Assembly: GCA_015039365.1 (NCBI GenBank)
Contig: WION01000253.1
Span: 1 to 64,000, forward strand
Length of the DNA stretch: 64,000 bases
Origin: Amanita rubescens
Taxonomy: Eukaryota; Basidiomycota; Agaricomycetes; Agaricales; Amanitaceae
Direction of reading: 5' to 3'
Position numbers and translations under genes: made by a program. How positions within the stretch are numbered: position 1 is the stretch's first letter; each line of letters opens with the position of its first letter. A model generated the notes under the pieces. That model had not been told where the DNA came from. It did no database searches and saw only the letters and a list, made by a program, of their open reading frames with translations. Below are positions 12,701 through 24,795 of this stretch, piece after piece.

Positions 12701-13425
12701 TCCTCTGCGGCTAGTTACGCATAAGCCACGTGGTGGCTTTGGCTTTAGGATCCAAGAATACGGATGCGTAGATGGAAGTTGGTTCAAATGCATGGTTATT
12801 TTTTTTTAGCAGCAGTACGAAGATCTTCTAAGTCGGCGGATTTAAGTAATCCGATCTGATAAGCGCTTAGCGAGGAGACGTTCTGTGCGCGATGACCGTG
12901 CCGCAGCAGCACGAAGATCTTAGACGAAACTGTGCATAGCTTACTTGGAGACACATGTTAAGGGCATTTCAGGCGCCAAAATGGTCATCAACATGCGATG
13001 ATGTGTTGAGTCGAGCTGTGGAATTTGAAAGGCAAACAAATTTGCGTTGCTGGCGGGGGCCGAGGTATAGTTTGTGTCTGTTTGATCAATGAAATTGGCA
13101 GGCTCAGGCGATGGGACTGGGTTCTCGTCCTCGCGTTATTCGGATTTCAGGGCAAGACTTTTGTTATCCCAATCAAATTTAGGATCCTTGTCCGTGAAGG
13201 GAACGAGCCATACACGTTGAAATCACATTTGAGTGAGTATAAAGGTTGCTCTGCCCTAGGCCAACTCACCCAAACCTAGCTTTACTTTAGCAGACCAACT
13301 CTGATAGCCGGGGACGCAGAGAACCTCTATTGTCGCTACCGACTCAGACTCTGGAGTCGTTCAACAGCGCTCAACAACCACATCCGAGCCTATATAAACA
13401 CATAAAGAAGCGAGTCTCTGTCCCA
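9790..13425. other. long gene-poor interval
   Basis: No gene can be supported. The best open stretch (10172-10462, +, 96 codons) has no recognised motif. On the minus strand, 12383-12793 has two adjacent open segments (HVYQRSITMIAEKRL and DVHAFFCSDINLDPRGADG are the most protein-like) that might be exons of an unknown or dead gene, but no consistent splice model was found. 11428-11440 is a short CATT-type simple repeat. Confidence 0.35.
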
Positions 13426-15682
13426 ATGTCCTATGCGATGCCGCCCCACTTTACCGCCCGACGGTCTTCGAATGTCGAAGACTACGGAAACACCGTCAGC
13501 AATACCGTCCGACCAGTGCTTAAGTCGCTCGACACCCAAGTTGTTCAGTACGTACCTATTTTATCGCCCCCAACCCCAGCACCGTCTCCGGGACCGTCCA
13601 GAAGCTCTGAAGGCCAAAGAATTCGGGATCTCTCATACATGTCCCTCGGTTACCCAATACCACCTCATGACTTTCCTCTTCGACGCCAGTACCTCTTTGA
13701 AGTCCTTAAATCATGCACTCCGTCGGAACTGCTCTACATATCTACTTCAATCACACCGAGGCTCAAACGTGATTTCCTCCGTTTGCTACCAGCTGAGCTG
13801 GCTATCCACATCCTAGGTTTCATTGATGACCCGCGGACTCTTGCGCGTGTAGCGCAGGTCAGCAAATATTGGAACAACCTAATGCATGACGAATTTGTTT
13901 GGAAACGGATGTGTATCTGGCACGGCTTCGATGATTGGCCAACGGATGGAATGGAAGAACGGAATTCGGCGCCACTTAGCTCATCTTCCAAAGGGACATC
14001 GATAACATGGAGCCCTATAGTAAGTTCTCATGACCGACATCGCTCATGATAGGCAAACTAATTATACACATGTACAGTTAAGCGACGATTACGTTAAGCC
14101 AAATTTATCCTCAACTTATCGGCATTTTAAGCTATCATATATGACAAGTTCGTTCGATTTCCTCGATTTCTGCGTAGCCTTACAATTCTATGGACAGTGA
14201 TGAATTGGAGGCATGGCGGCCGATTGCTTCGCTCACATCGCATGCCTGTTGTTACTCCCGATAGCGGAGTCATAACTTCGTTGGCTGTCGATAATGAATG
14301 GGTGGTCGTCGGACTTGCCAACTCACGAATCCATGTCTTTAGTGCACAAACCGGTGTATTACACAGAACGCTTGTTGGCCACGAATCAGGAGTGTGGGGC
14401 GTTTGCCTCGTCAGCCGGGGCGGACAACTTGCCGCTTCTGCAACAGAACAAGGCTTGCCCAAGCACCGGAAGAATACTAACGAAAGAATACGCGGGCTGA
14501 ACTCGAGGCTCGCTTCGCTTGAAATTAACGGGGCCTTTAACACATCCTCGCTTGAACATACTATTTCCGAAGAACTGCGCAAAGCGCTAGGATTGGATAT
14601 GCCTAACGTTGCTCAATCATCTAATGCTTCATCTTCTAACTTGTCTGGCTCTTACGATGATCAATGCTATGCGTCAAAAGGATGGGGGCAACCCAATGCT
14701 CTAGTTGTGAGTGGTGGTTGCGATAAAGTTCTCCGAGTGTGGGACATCGAATCAGGGTAAGCATCGCGAAAACTCTTATCTTGTGAAGACTGAGGCATAG
14801 ATCGGGTTCTTATTCTTAGGCTGTGCATATATGAATTACACGGCCACACATCTACGATTCGTTGCATCCGCGTGTTAGATAATCGGCCGATAGCGGTGAC
14901 TGGCTCTCGCGATACGGCGCTGCGCGTGTGGGATATCCAGCGTGGAAAGATGCTTCGTGTGCTTGAGGGACATACCCAGAGCGTACGCTGCTTGGATGTC
15001 AGCGGAAATAAAGTCGTGAGCGGCAGTTACGATGCCACTTGTCGGGTCAGTACTCCCTTCACATTCCTGTCCCATCTAACCGATCTCGTTAATTTCCGTC
15101 ACCCAGTTATGGGATATTGATACGGGAGAGTGTTTACATGTCCTGAGCGGCCATTTCCATCAGATTTATTCTGTTGCGTTTGATGGAGTTAGGATTGCCT
15201 CTGGAGGGTTGGACACAACGGTCCGCGTCTGGGACGCGAATACAGGGTCAGGGATTAAAACCATAAAGCGATACACCGTTTTCTTACCGTTTCTCATTTA
15301 TAGGCAATGTTTGGCACTTTTACAAGGGCACACGGCGCTGGTATGCCAACTACAACTTTCGCCCACCATCCTTGCCACGGGCGGGTCGGACGGCCGTGTC
15401 ATCACCTTTTGTCTGAAAACAAATAATGTTCTGCACCGCATCGCAGCCCACGACTCGTCCGTTACATCATTACAATTCGATAACAACTTTTTAGTCACGG
15501 GTGGGAACGATGGGCGCGTAAGGCTGTTCGAGACGCAAACCGGGAAACCTGTGCGGGAATTGAGTGATTCTAGCGAAAGTGTGTGGAAGGTGGCATATAG
15601 GAAGGAGACGTGCGCGATTATGTGCAAGAGGGCGGGACATACCGTGATGGAAGTTTGGAGCATGAGGCCCAGAGGAACTTAA
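13426..15682 (+). CDS. F-box / WD40-repeat protein (Cdc4/Pop1-like SCF substrate receptor)
   Basis: Predicted substrate-binding subunit of an SCF ubiquitin ligase: the F-box binds Skp1 and the WD40 propeller binds the phosphorylated target. Exons: 13426-14019, 14078-14147, 14198-14756, 14820-15045, 15107-15246, 15304-15682, all GT-AG and in phase, 655 residues. A Pro/Ser-rich N-terminus is followed by the F-box at about residues 119-163 (LLPAELAIHILGFIDDPRTL). WD units are clear from about residue 235: LVGHESGVWGVC, LRVWDIESG, LHGHTSTIRC, TALRVWDIQRGKML, LEGHTQSVRCLD, LSGHFHQIYSV, TTVRVWDANTG and LQGHTALVC. An insert of about 80 polar residues interrupts the first and second blades. The start is the first in-frame ATG; a TATATAAA lies close upstream. 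Alternative: a related F-box/WD40 protein with another target, such as Met30. Confidence 0.85.
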
Positions 15683-16680
15683 GGGTTACTGTTCCCTTTC
15701 ACTCTTCGTTTTCGTCTCACTTCAGTCTACGCAACTGGTCAAACGGGTTGCCTGGATGTCTCGGACTCAGGTAGTCCCGGATATCCTGGATGATCATGTA
15801 TGACACTGGATATTTAATGGGTTTCCTGGTTTTTTTAGGATCTTGTACTTTGCCTGTGCCACTTGATTCCTGGTAGTGGAGGATGTACGTTTTGTTGCTA
15901 GTACCTGGTTTGTAGTTTTAGCTGTAGTGTTTTGCTTCATTATGACTCTGCCTTGTCTTCTAATAGAACTTCTAAGGTCTGCAAAGTACGAGTTTACGTA
16001 ATTCATTCTTCCCAGATGAAGCCTTTGAAACATGAAATGCATGAAACTTGTTATTCCCTCTAGCCAAGCTGAGATGAGGTGCCAAATGCCATTGTCAAGT
16101 TTGCCTATTTACTGGACAATCTATGATGTATCTATTCATTCCCTGTTCCGCTTCTTTAACCAACGGGATGGTCAATAACTAGTTTGGACAGACTCACATC
16201 CAGTTCGGTTGAACGAAATGCTGAATGTTTCAACGTTCCACGATCACCGGTCACCACGGTCGCGCGCTTTGGACGAAGGATGTGAGGGTTTGAGGAAAAA
16301 GGATGTGAGGGTTTGAGGAAAAAGGATGTGAGGGTTTGAGGAAAAAGTGCCTAGCCTCAATGTCCGCCTAGCCGTGGGGAAGTTCGACAGATCACCAAAC
16401 TTCGAGAGCAATCGCTTCGCCCGCCGACTTAGTTGCGGCCGCAGGCAACGGTAAGGAAATGACGCCGACCCCTAAAATTCTCATACTACCGCGCTCGAAT
16501 TGGTACGTGATTAGTTGCGTAAACGGATACCTATGGCCGTCCTAACGAGCCCCATGAAGGTTAACGCAAATTGCTGAACGTAATCCCGGGGTAACACAGT
16601 TGACGGCGCGAGTTCCAACTCGCCACAAATGAAATTGAAGTCAACTGCCGAATTTAAAAACCCGTCATTATATCTCGCAC
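15683..16680. other. 3' flank of the F-box gene and gene-free DNA
   Basis: The stretch holds the 3' flank of the F-box/WD40 gene and a 23-base triple repeat. No coding region is supported. Confidence 0.4.
16278..16346. repeat. three perfect tandem copies of a 23-base unit
   Basis: Units start at 16278, 16301 and 16324. Each reads GGATGTGAGGG followed by TTTGAGGAAAAA. The copies are identical, so the expansion is recent or maintained. Confidence 0.9.
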
Positions 16681-18571
16681 ATCAAAGTATCTTCATCTCC
16701 GGATAGCAAGTGCGACAACTTCTTGTGTACACAAGAGCGGAACGCGATCACGGAACCGCTGATGTTTTCTGCAGACGCGAGCTGTTCCGCTGTGGTTGAT
16801 GGGAGATATAAATTCTTGATCCGGATGGCCTACGTAGGCCCAGGAATCGACTCTGTCGCAATCAGGCCCCTACGTCAGGTGCTTATCAACATCCCGAAGA
16901 TGGCGTGTGCATGAGCTCAAGCACATGCCGTTCGACGAACAGAACAGTTTGCTCTAATCAAAGTGTTTCTGCCTCCGTCTCCGTCGCGTTCCAACCGCGG
17001 ATCCCAATATATCCAACGATTGTGACAGGTTACTATTCATCGTGTATCCAGCGTAAATATTTTGTTTCCTGCGTTCTGATTACCCCCAACTAACGATTAG
17101 TAGTTCAGGCGTGCAGTGCGATGTTTCCTCGACGAAGGAGTGCATTTTGTCATGCATCTGTGGGTCCCCGAGCATGCATCAGGTAGCAGTTCTCACTAGC
17201 GTCCATCCTCGACAAAACTGGCCGTCAAGTTGTAGCTTACTGACACATATTGCGACCTTTGTACACGTGAGAGGAAGCTTGAAATTGATTTGGTATCAGG
17301 ATTAGCGCGATTGTGCTCATTCTTCTGCAGGGTGTAGGAACTGATAGACACTGGTCTGTCAGACTTGACAATCGTTTCGAGGATCCGAGCGCAACGTTGG
17401 CATTAGTAAGAATGCACACTTGAACTTTGGACGGGTTTTCCAGCACTCTGAACTGTGCGTGATGGACGATGGTTTGCCAGAAGGCTAAATTTTCACGCAA
17501 AGCGATTGACGACCATCATGACAGGACATGTGCGGGATACGGCAATATGTCTAATCTTAGGGCCCTGGGCAACCCTGCTACAGTAGCGGTAAATAGATAC
17601 GCTATTATTTATTTAATATCAAAAGTTAGTTTCCAATTTTAGTTTAGGGTAGGCGGCGTCCGACATCCGTCTTCGCCATCATGTGGATCGTCGCGTACAA
17701 CATATGACCTATCTCTATGCCGCATTGAAGAGGGTTTGCTCTGAGCCGAGTCGTTCCAACTCCCACTGTAGGCCGATTCATCCCTTCCTGGTAGACACAA
17801 CGGCGGTTCTTGTCGTCTACTCCGTGGCGCCCACCAGCATACACGCAAGAACAACAACGTGGACTCGGAAGAGAAGCAAAAACCCCGTTTACGTACGACA
17901 TGACAGAAGGCTGTATTTATTTGACATGCTTGTTGCGGGTGACTAACTATTGAACATGTGAACCGACTCTTCTTGTCTCCCTCACCCCAAACAATGCTGT
18001 AATTCGGCATCATCAATAGCTGGCACATCGGTACTTCAGTTCGAAGACCCATTCCCACATTGTTACTGATTCATATAATGTGTGTGGATTATATATACAT
18101 GAAACTTTGAACGGCAGGATATCGGACGCAGTATAATGACCAGCGCTGGCTACCCATCTCGCCGACTAGTGTCAGAAGAGCGCTGGAGCGCGGCACATGA
18201 ACGTGTCAACTTTACTAGACTCATAACGCAGCCCTGTTGCGAGATTGTTGACCGAAAGCCATCCGCAATGGGGAATTAGGTTTGACCTGACCTTCCTATG
18301 GCCCAAATTTATGTTCCTACCCCTGCTAGCCCTGGTCTAGAGTAGCCATTTCATCAGGGACAGAAATTATCATGAAGGAAGAACTGTTACGGCCAACGAA
18401 ACATGCCGTTGTAAATGAAAACGTCTCGAATCTGTCTCTCCGTTTGGACGTTGGTTGGGCACTCGGTGCGACGGGTGGAATTTTCAGTCTGTCAAAGAAA
18501 ACCATACGAATTCCTTGCAGCGCCGTGCGGTACGGACCACCTCTCCGTTGGCCACTTCAGATAGCATCGCA

Positions 18572-18606
18572 ATTGGTCAAAATGTGATCCCTGCTGGCGT
18601 ATATAA
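18572..18606 (+). promoter_or_regulatory. CCAAT (inverted) and TATA box of beta-sandwich copy 1
   Basis: ATTGG at 18572-18576 and TATATAA at 18600-18606, 45 bases before the ATG. The same pair with the same spacing precedes copies 2 and 3. Confidence 0.65.
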
Positions 18607-18650
18607 GGCTGCCTGGTTTCGTCTTCAGACCTCAGCACGTCTCTCCAACG

Positions 18651-19777
18651 ATGGTTCTCAAAGGTACATCCTCGCCTTTGCTCAGCGCTCAGTATTTGTC
18701 TGAATGCTCTGTCTTAGCCCTTTTTGGCAGTCTACTTGCCCTATTCATCTGTCGTGCGGTTGCGCTAGACCTCAGCGATTCTTATTGGATCTGGAAAGAA
18801 AATACTGAAGTCGTACCCAGTTACGATGTTGGGGATTTCCGCTATGATCTCGTTACCGAGTCTGAAGCTGGACCATACGCTGTCTCCGCAGATATTCTTA
18901 TTGCTGCGGATAATAACTACACTCTGTGGGTTAATGGCATTCAAGTTGGAACGGGTACCAATTGGGGACAAGCTCAAGGATACTGCGTTCAACTTTATCA
19001 CTATTATAACGTCTTTGCTGTCGAGGTCGTAAGCGCACACGAGCCTCCTGGCAGTATCAACCCGGCAGCACTAATCGCTGCTATCGAGGTCACTTTTACT
19101 GATGGAAGCACCCAAACCATCGTAAGCGACGACACCTGGCTCGCAAACAATTCCACATCTGGATTCGAAAGTATCTTTTATGACGATTCCTCGTGGCCCA
19201 CCGCTTATGAGTTGGCTACCGCCGACACTTCTCCTTGGAATACACCCGCCTCCCCGCCATCCCCCTCTTCCTTATCCCTCGCCAGTTCACAATGGATTTG
19301 GACAGACGAGATTAGCGGTCCTGGCGGTGATGCACCAGTCGGGAACCGCACGTTCCGCAAGGACTATCTCGATAGCTGGAAGGGTGCCGGCCACCGGTGG
19401 CACGATTATCATCAGCACAGATAACGCGTATACGCTCTACATCAATGGTCAGGAGATCGGGTCATATGATAACTGGGAAATTGCTCAGAGTTGGACATTC
19501 ACTCTCGACACCCCTTCTCGAAACATCATCGTTGCGGTAAACGCCGAGAATATGGGAGGACCCGCCGGTGTCATTGCTGCCCTCGATCTCACCTGTCGCA
19601 AAAGGGTCTTGCTCCGCCTATGTCAACTATGTCACGGACAGCAGTTGGGTGTACAATTTAACCGTGCCTGCCGGCTTCCAGTATTCCAACTTCTCAGATA
19701 GTAGCTGGCCCAATGCGGTGGAAGAGGGTCTTTGGGGAGTCGGACCTTGGGGAGAAATTTCCACCCAAAACGCGTAG
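18651..19777 (+). pseudogene. secreted two-repeat beta-sandwich protein, copy 1, two frameshifts
   Basis: Decayed paralogue of the genes at 21364 and 26578. Exon 1 is 18651-18663 (13 bases) and exon 2 starts at 18718, giving the signal-peptide-like start MVLKALFGSLLALFICRAVA. The first repeat (YWIWKENTEVVPSYDVGDF, ADNNYTLWVNGIQVGT, NPAALIAAIEVTF) is intact. After GNRTFRKD, near 19362, one extra base shifts the frame; the second repeat then continues as STDNAYTLYINGQEIGS and AVNAENMGGPAGVIAALDL. A second shift near 19600 moves the last block (CSAYVNYVTDSSWVYNL to WGEISTQNA) to the third frame, ending at 19777. Without both shifts it would match the intact copies. As it stands only the first half and a short foreign tail (stop at 19422-19424) could be made. 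Confidence 0.75.
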
Positions 19778-19799
19778 TCGGAACTAGGTAGCCGGTGTA

Positions 19800-21290
19800 G
19801 TAGTCTAAGTACTGGACTACAACCTAATATAAAGTAATCGATTTCTCACGCCAACGGAGTGCGACAACTTCTCCCTGTGCACGCAAGTTGGACCCGACAA
19901 TTGATGTTCTCTGCGAATGCGGGCTGTTCCAATGTGGAGATCAAGATCTGAACGCAAGGTCATAGTCTCTCGACGCAAGTGGGGCATTCTCATATGTCGA
20001 AGCTCTTTTTCTGTACACTTTGTACGCTGAGATCCTGTGAGTACATTGTTGAACTCGTTGTACGATGCTCATCGCCATTTCAATAGTATCCATTTCCGGG
20101 CTGCAATCTTCACCTGCCTGAGGCCAGGATATTTTGCTTCTGTGCCTGTCGCAGTTCGACCAAGGATACCCATACCTCTACGCGACATCACTACCATGCT
20201 CCTGATCAAATGATGATACTTAGGATCTGGTTCCAATGTCGGCATTGGAAAACATGCGCAACTTCAACCAGTTCTTGTCCCGCACTTCGAATTGCGCACG
20301 ATGGACGATGATAATCATGAGGTAAGCTTGCACGCAAAGCTGCAAATAAAGTAAATGACCGAGTTTACAGAATGATGGATGTTAATTTCTCTTGTTTTTG
20401 CCGGAGTGCTCACCCCTGTAGATTGTGGCAGACTAAACACATGCAACGCTTCGCGGTGTTGATTTATTTTAGCTCTGCGTTTACCTACGCCCACATGAGA
20501 ACGACATCGCATGCGCACAGCCAACGCGTTGGGTTGTTTTGACATTTGAGACGTGGAAAAGTAAGTGGCATGAAGCATTTACGTATGATGTGACTCAAAG
20601 CCGTGCTATCACCACGTGTGAACATTGAACATACGAATTGAATGGACAATATGCTTCTGTTTGAACGCTCTTCGAGTCGCCCTTACTATAAATGCAACTT
20701 CATCGATTGTTATCAAATTCTGTCCATCAATATTGACGACCCGTTATGGTGATGCCCGAATTGGTACGTCCTGCAACGCGAGCCAACGTAACGCACGAAA
20801 TTTGAAACGCAGGCTTACTTGTCGGACATGGTAACCCAGAGCAAGGGGCCACTGGTCCAACCCAGTTCGCGGAGAATGTTGCAAAAACTCCGAGACGCGC
20901 CAGCTTTCCTGGATTCATGGCATAGTCATGTTCAGGGACCCTTTTTCATTATTGACTTCCTGACCTAACGCCGTCGCCAATGATCACTGATTAGGTTTGA
21001 CCTAACCTTTTTAACAGTCTGATCACGGGAACGTATACCTAATAGGCAGCTGCTACCTCTTTTCGCCGTCGTCTGGAACAACTCTTTCGCCAGATATGTT
21101 CTCGCTTACGAAAATTTCATCAGGGAAATAATTCTGACCGACAAAACGTGCCATGTTAACACGTAAATGACTTGAATTCTTCTCTCCATTTGGAGATTTA
21201 TGGACGTTCAGCGGGACAGTTGGAATGACAGAACCCTTCTAGTGTCGTTCGATGAGAACAGCCTGTGTCATATTCGAATGATACCGCAAT
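19800..21290. other. non-coding 5' part of duplicated unit 2
   Basis: Recognisable mainly by its similarity to 16680-18560 and 24780-26500. Open frames here are short and carry no known domain. Confidence 0.4.
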
Positions 21291-21319
21291 TGGTTCGTGG
21301 CCCCTCCTGGCGTATATAA
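21289..21319 (+). promoter_or_regulatory. CCAAT (inverted) and TATA box of beta-sandwich copy 2
   Basis: ATTGG at 21289-21293 and TATATAA at 21313-21319, 45 bases before the ATG at 21364. Confidence 0.65.
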
Positions 21320-21363
21320 GGCCACCCAATTTTGACTTCGAACTTAAGGACATCTCTCGAACG

Positions 21364-22468
21364 ATGGCTCTCAAAGGTACAGTCGTATCTGCTCGCATAG
21401 TCCATCATCTAACTTCTTGTCCTAGCTCTTTTCGGTTGTTTACTTTCCCTGTTCATCTACCGTGCGGTCGCGCTAGACTTCAGCCAGTCCTATTGGATCT
21501 GGAAGGATAATACTGAAGTCGTACCAGTCTACGCCGTTGGAGATTTCCGCTACGACCTTACGGTTTGTCCTGGCGGACCATTCCCCGTCTCCGCAGAAAT
21601 TATCATTGCTGCGGACAATAACTATACTCTCTGGGTTAATGGCGGTGTCGTTGGACAGGGTAACGACTGGACAATAGGTCAAGAATACTGCGTCGCCCTC
21701 AATCCGTATTATAACGTCTTTGCTGCCGAGGTCGTTAACGCTCCTGGCGGTGCAATCAACCCGGCTGCATTGCTCGCCGCTATCGAGATCTTTTATTCTG
21801 ATGGGAGTACCAAGACGATCGTGAGCGACAGCAGCTGGCGCGCAAACGGCGCTTCACCTGGATTCCAAAGTCTCTTTTATAACGATTTTTCCTGGACCCA
21901 CGCTTATAAGTTGGGTACTGCCAACACTGCACCTTGGCATACACCCTCCTTGCCCCCGGCCCCCTCTTCCTTATCCCTCGCCAATTCACAATGGATTTGG
22001 ACAAACGAGATTAGCGGTCCTGGTGGAAGCGCACCTGTCGGGAACCGCACGTTCCGCCAGGACATCGTGATACCCGGTAATGTACCGGTCACTGGCGGCA
22101 CGATTATCATCAGCACAGATAACGAGTACACGCTTTACATAAATGGCCAACAAATCGGGACTCGTGCAGATTGGACCGTCGCTCAACGTTATACATTCAC
22201 TCTTGGAAGCCCTACTCGGCACGTCGTCGTTGCAGTAAATGCTGAAAATACCGGAGGACCTGCCGGTGTCATTGCTGCCCTCGAGCTCAATGCCGCGATC
22301 AGGTCTTGCTCCACTTATTTCGTCTATGTCACGGACAACACTTGGAAGTATAATCTCGGCGTGCCTGCTGGCTTCCAGAGTCCCGGTTACAACGACGGTA
22401 GCTGGCCCAATGCCATACAACAGGGCCTCTACGGAGTCGCTCCTTGGGGAAAAATTCCCACTCAGTAA
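21364..22468 (+). CDS. secreted two-repeat beta-sandwich protein, copy 2
   Basis: Predicted secreted protein of 351 residues. Exons: 21364-21376 (only 13 bases) and 21426-22468; the phase-1 junction gives MALKALFGCLLSLFIYRAVA, a typical signal peptide. Two homologous halves follow, at about residues 25-175 and 190-350. Each opens with a Trp-Ile-Trp motif (SYWIWKDNTEV; SQWIWTNEISGPGG). Each then has a D-N-x-YTL-(W/Y)-(V/I)-NG strand pair (ADNNYTLWVNGGVVGQG; STDNEYTLYINGQQIGT) and an N-P-A-A or G-P-A-G-V-I-A-A-L strand. This pattern resembles the N-terminal beta-sandwich of alpha-L-rhamnosidases and related carbohydrate-binding domains, without any catalytic domain. A sugar- or wall-binding role is therefore an inference. 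It is intact, unlike copy 1, and about 90% similar by eye to copy 3. Confidence 0.75.
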
Positions 22469-22479
22469 ATGCGTTGTCG

Positions 22480-24780
22480 GGATTCGGTAAAGGGCTTGTG
22501 TACAATTCTTTTCGGCCTGCAATTTTTGGTTTTTCTCGTGTTGTATGGATGTTCAATATACGGTTTTGATTTCTGATGTAACGAGTAATGTGGCTAACAA
22601 AATTATCAACAAAACTACGTCCGGAACTGCTGATTCGAATGTGCATACCGCAATTAGCTACGAAGCCGGCAGTTGCTTCCCAGCTTTCCACTTCTTCCTA
22701 CTGAAGTGTTTGCTATTTGTTAAGACTGGTTTGTCTGCCCAAAAATAGTGCGCCATTTACAGGAAACAAATACATACGTTCAAGATATTGAAGGGGCATC
22801 TAAACTATAGCATATAGTGCACATGTCAAGTTTGCACAGTACGGGTACTCGAGTATATCACAAATATGATCACGAACAGAGCCGTGGACGCGCTTTCCTT
22901 GCACCGTTGTCGTCGCCAGGACCCACGCCAGCAGGCTCTTGATCGTTTTCGGCACGCCGCTACTTTCATTCCGCCTCGATTCCTTTGCAAAATACCCCGC
23001 TTTGTGAAGCGACAGGAGTCACGTCTTGATCAACCGGTCCGACTGTACACACCGGGGGTTGACTTGCCGCTATGCTACAAATCAGGCGTCAAGCGACCTC
23101 TTCTCTTCAGAACGGGCTTCGAATTCGAATCTCCTTGGGCGGACGAAGCGTGCAATCGCGCTTCCGCTTGCGGTCGACATCTGGCGTGGTATCGCCGACC
23201 AATGTCCTCTGGGAGCGTTGGGAGCTAGCAGGATACAGGGGCAATGCCCACCATCACGAAGACGAGTCAGCTCCACTGCTCGTTAAAAACTTATATAAAA
23301 AATCGGGAGTTTAACGCGTTGTTGAGAGATCGTGGAAAACGGGTCACTGACTCGGACTGGTGACAGTGACTAGTGACTAGCACCGTAGTACTGACTGACT
23401 CAGGCTGGTTACCGGTCAATCATGGTGGCACTAGCGTGGCAATTCCCAGTGTCCATGGCATGTTCAGCACCCACCGCCGTGCAATTCCTGGCATAATTGA
23501 ACACACCTGTACCGTCAGCCACCCATTCTTCCGTCCCTCCTCTTTCATCCAATTCACCTCGGCGGGACCGCTGGATATCTATGGCTAGAGACAAATGGAG
23601 TCCACACGATCGCATCGTCCTCCTTTCGTCCTCGAACCATTGTGGAGCTCGTCATCCATCTAGGCTCACTATGATCTTGCATAGACCATAAAAAGCATTG
23701 GATTGAATAATATGGAGTGTGCGTAATAGTTTATTTCATCACGATTCACTGGCACAGAAAATATCGACCCCACCACACGTCGGCACGCTCGCGAGGATCG
23801 GATGACAGATCATTCCTTGGGTTGGTATCTGAGCATATCAAACCATATTAGGCAGTATGCTCGTCATCCCAAGAGAGTGCCAACGCGGCGTGGACCGGCG
23901 TTCGTCATGATTAATGCATGATTACTTCCTGCCCTCTCTTCTAATTTATATTGAAAACTTAATGGCGATTTAAAAACAAGGTTTTATTCTCGCGATGGTG
24001 CATCGGAACGCAATATGTGACTGGAGGTGTCTTATAGTAAGGTGCATCATAGTTTAACTTGCACTCTAAGGAAGATTGGCCCACCTCGTCGGTACACCTC
24101 CTGGGGATACAATCCCCGTGGGCGAGACTTGGAGAGCATCAATGTCTTTGGAGCGTACTCCTCGTCCCAAAGGTGTGCCAACATGGCGTGGGCCGATTGC
24201 TATTGGCCCCTGCTTTTTGCTTCTTCTGTGATATAGTACTCATCTTTCGTGCTGACGCAAGCTCGCAAAATATTTTCCGGTCGGAATTAGGACGGGATGA
24301 TTGCATGCAATGGACGTGAATGTCAAAATGACGACGGGAACTAAGGAAGGTGAGATTCTACGCGACCTCCATCTTTCCCCTTAGTTGGGACATCGCTGAG
24401 TCCTTAATCAGAGTAACGTCACTGAGCCACATTTGCGTAATAAAAGACGATATATATAGCAGCGAGAGCAGCATGACACCGACATCGCATTCAGATTGTA
24501 CGCCATGGAAAAGAAAGTCCGTCAAACCTTTAGACAAATGAACTCCCATGTATAGAGATCACTCAACAAGATCAGTGAATGGTGCATGAGATATCAGCAC
24601 TGTCTTCGCTTCCGACCCTCGGATTCACAAAGCTCCATGAAGGATAGCGCAACTAAACGTAATAGGAACCAGGTTGAATCCTGAGTGGACGACTGCATTG
24701 GAATGGTGCATGAGATATCAGCACTATTTTCCCTTCCGAGCATTCATAAAGCTCCATGAAGGTTAGTGCCACTAAATGTA
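22480..24780. other. gene-poor spacer with local direct repeats
   Basis: No gene is supported; the longest frames (around 22866-23286) show no known motif. A direct duplication starts at 24577 and again at 24701, sharing GAATGGTGCATGAGATATCA and then an AAAGCTCCATGAAGG block. Around 23770-23910 and 24090-24200 there is a second, more diverged pair (CCAAGAGAGTGCCAACGCGG against CCAAAGGTGTGCCAACATGG). Confidence 0.4.
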
Positions 24781-24795
24781 ATTGGAATCAGTCAT
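24577..24795. repeat. imperfect direct repeat, period 124 bases
   Basis: The copies start at 24577 and 24701. They share GTGCATGAGATATCAGCACT, CTTCCGA and AAAGCTCCATGAAGG, with small indels between them. Confidence 0.6.
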
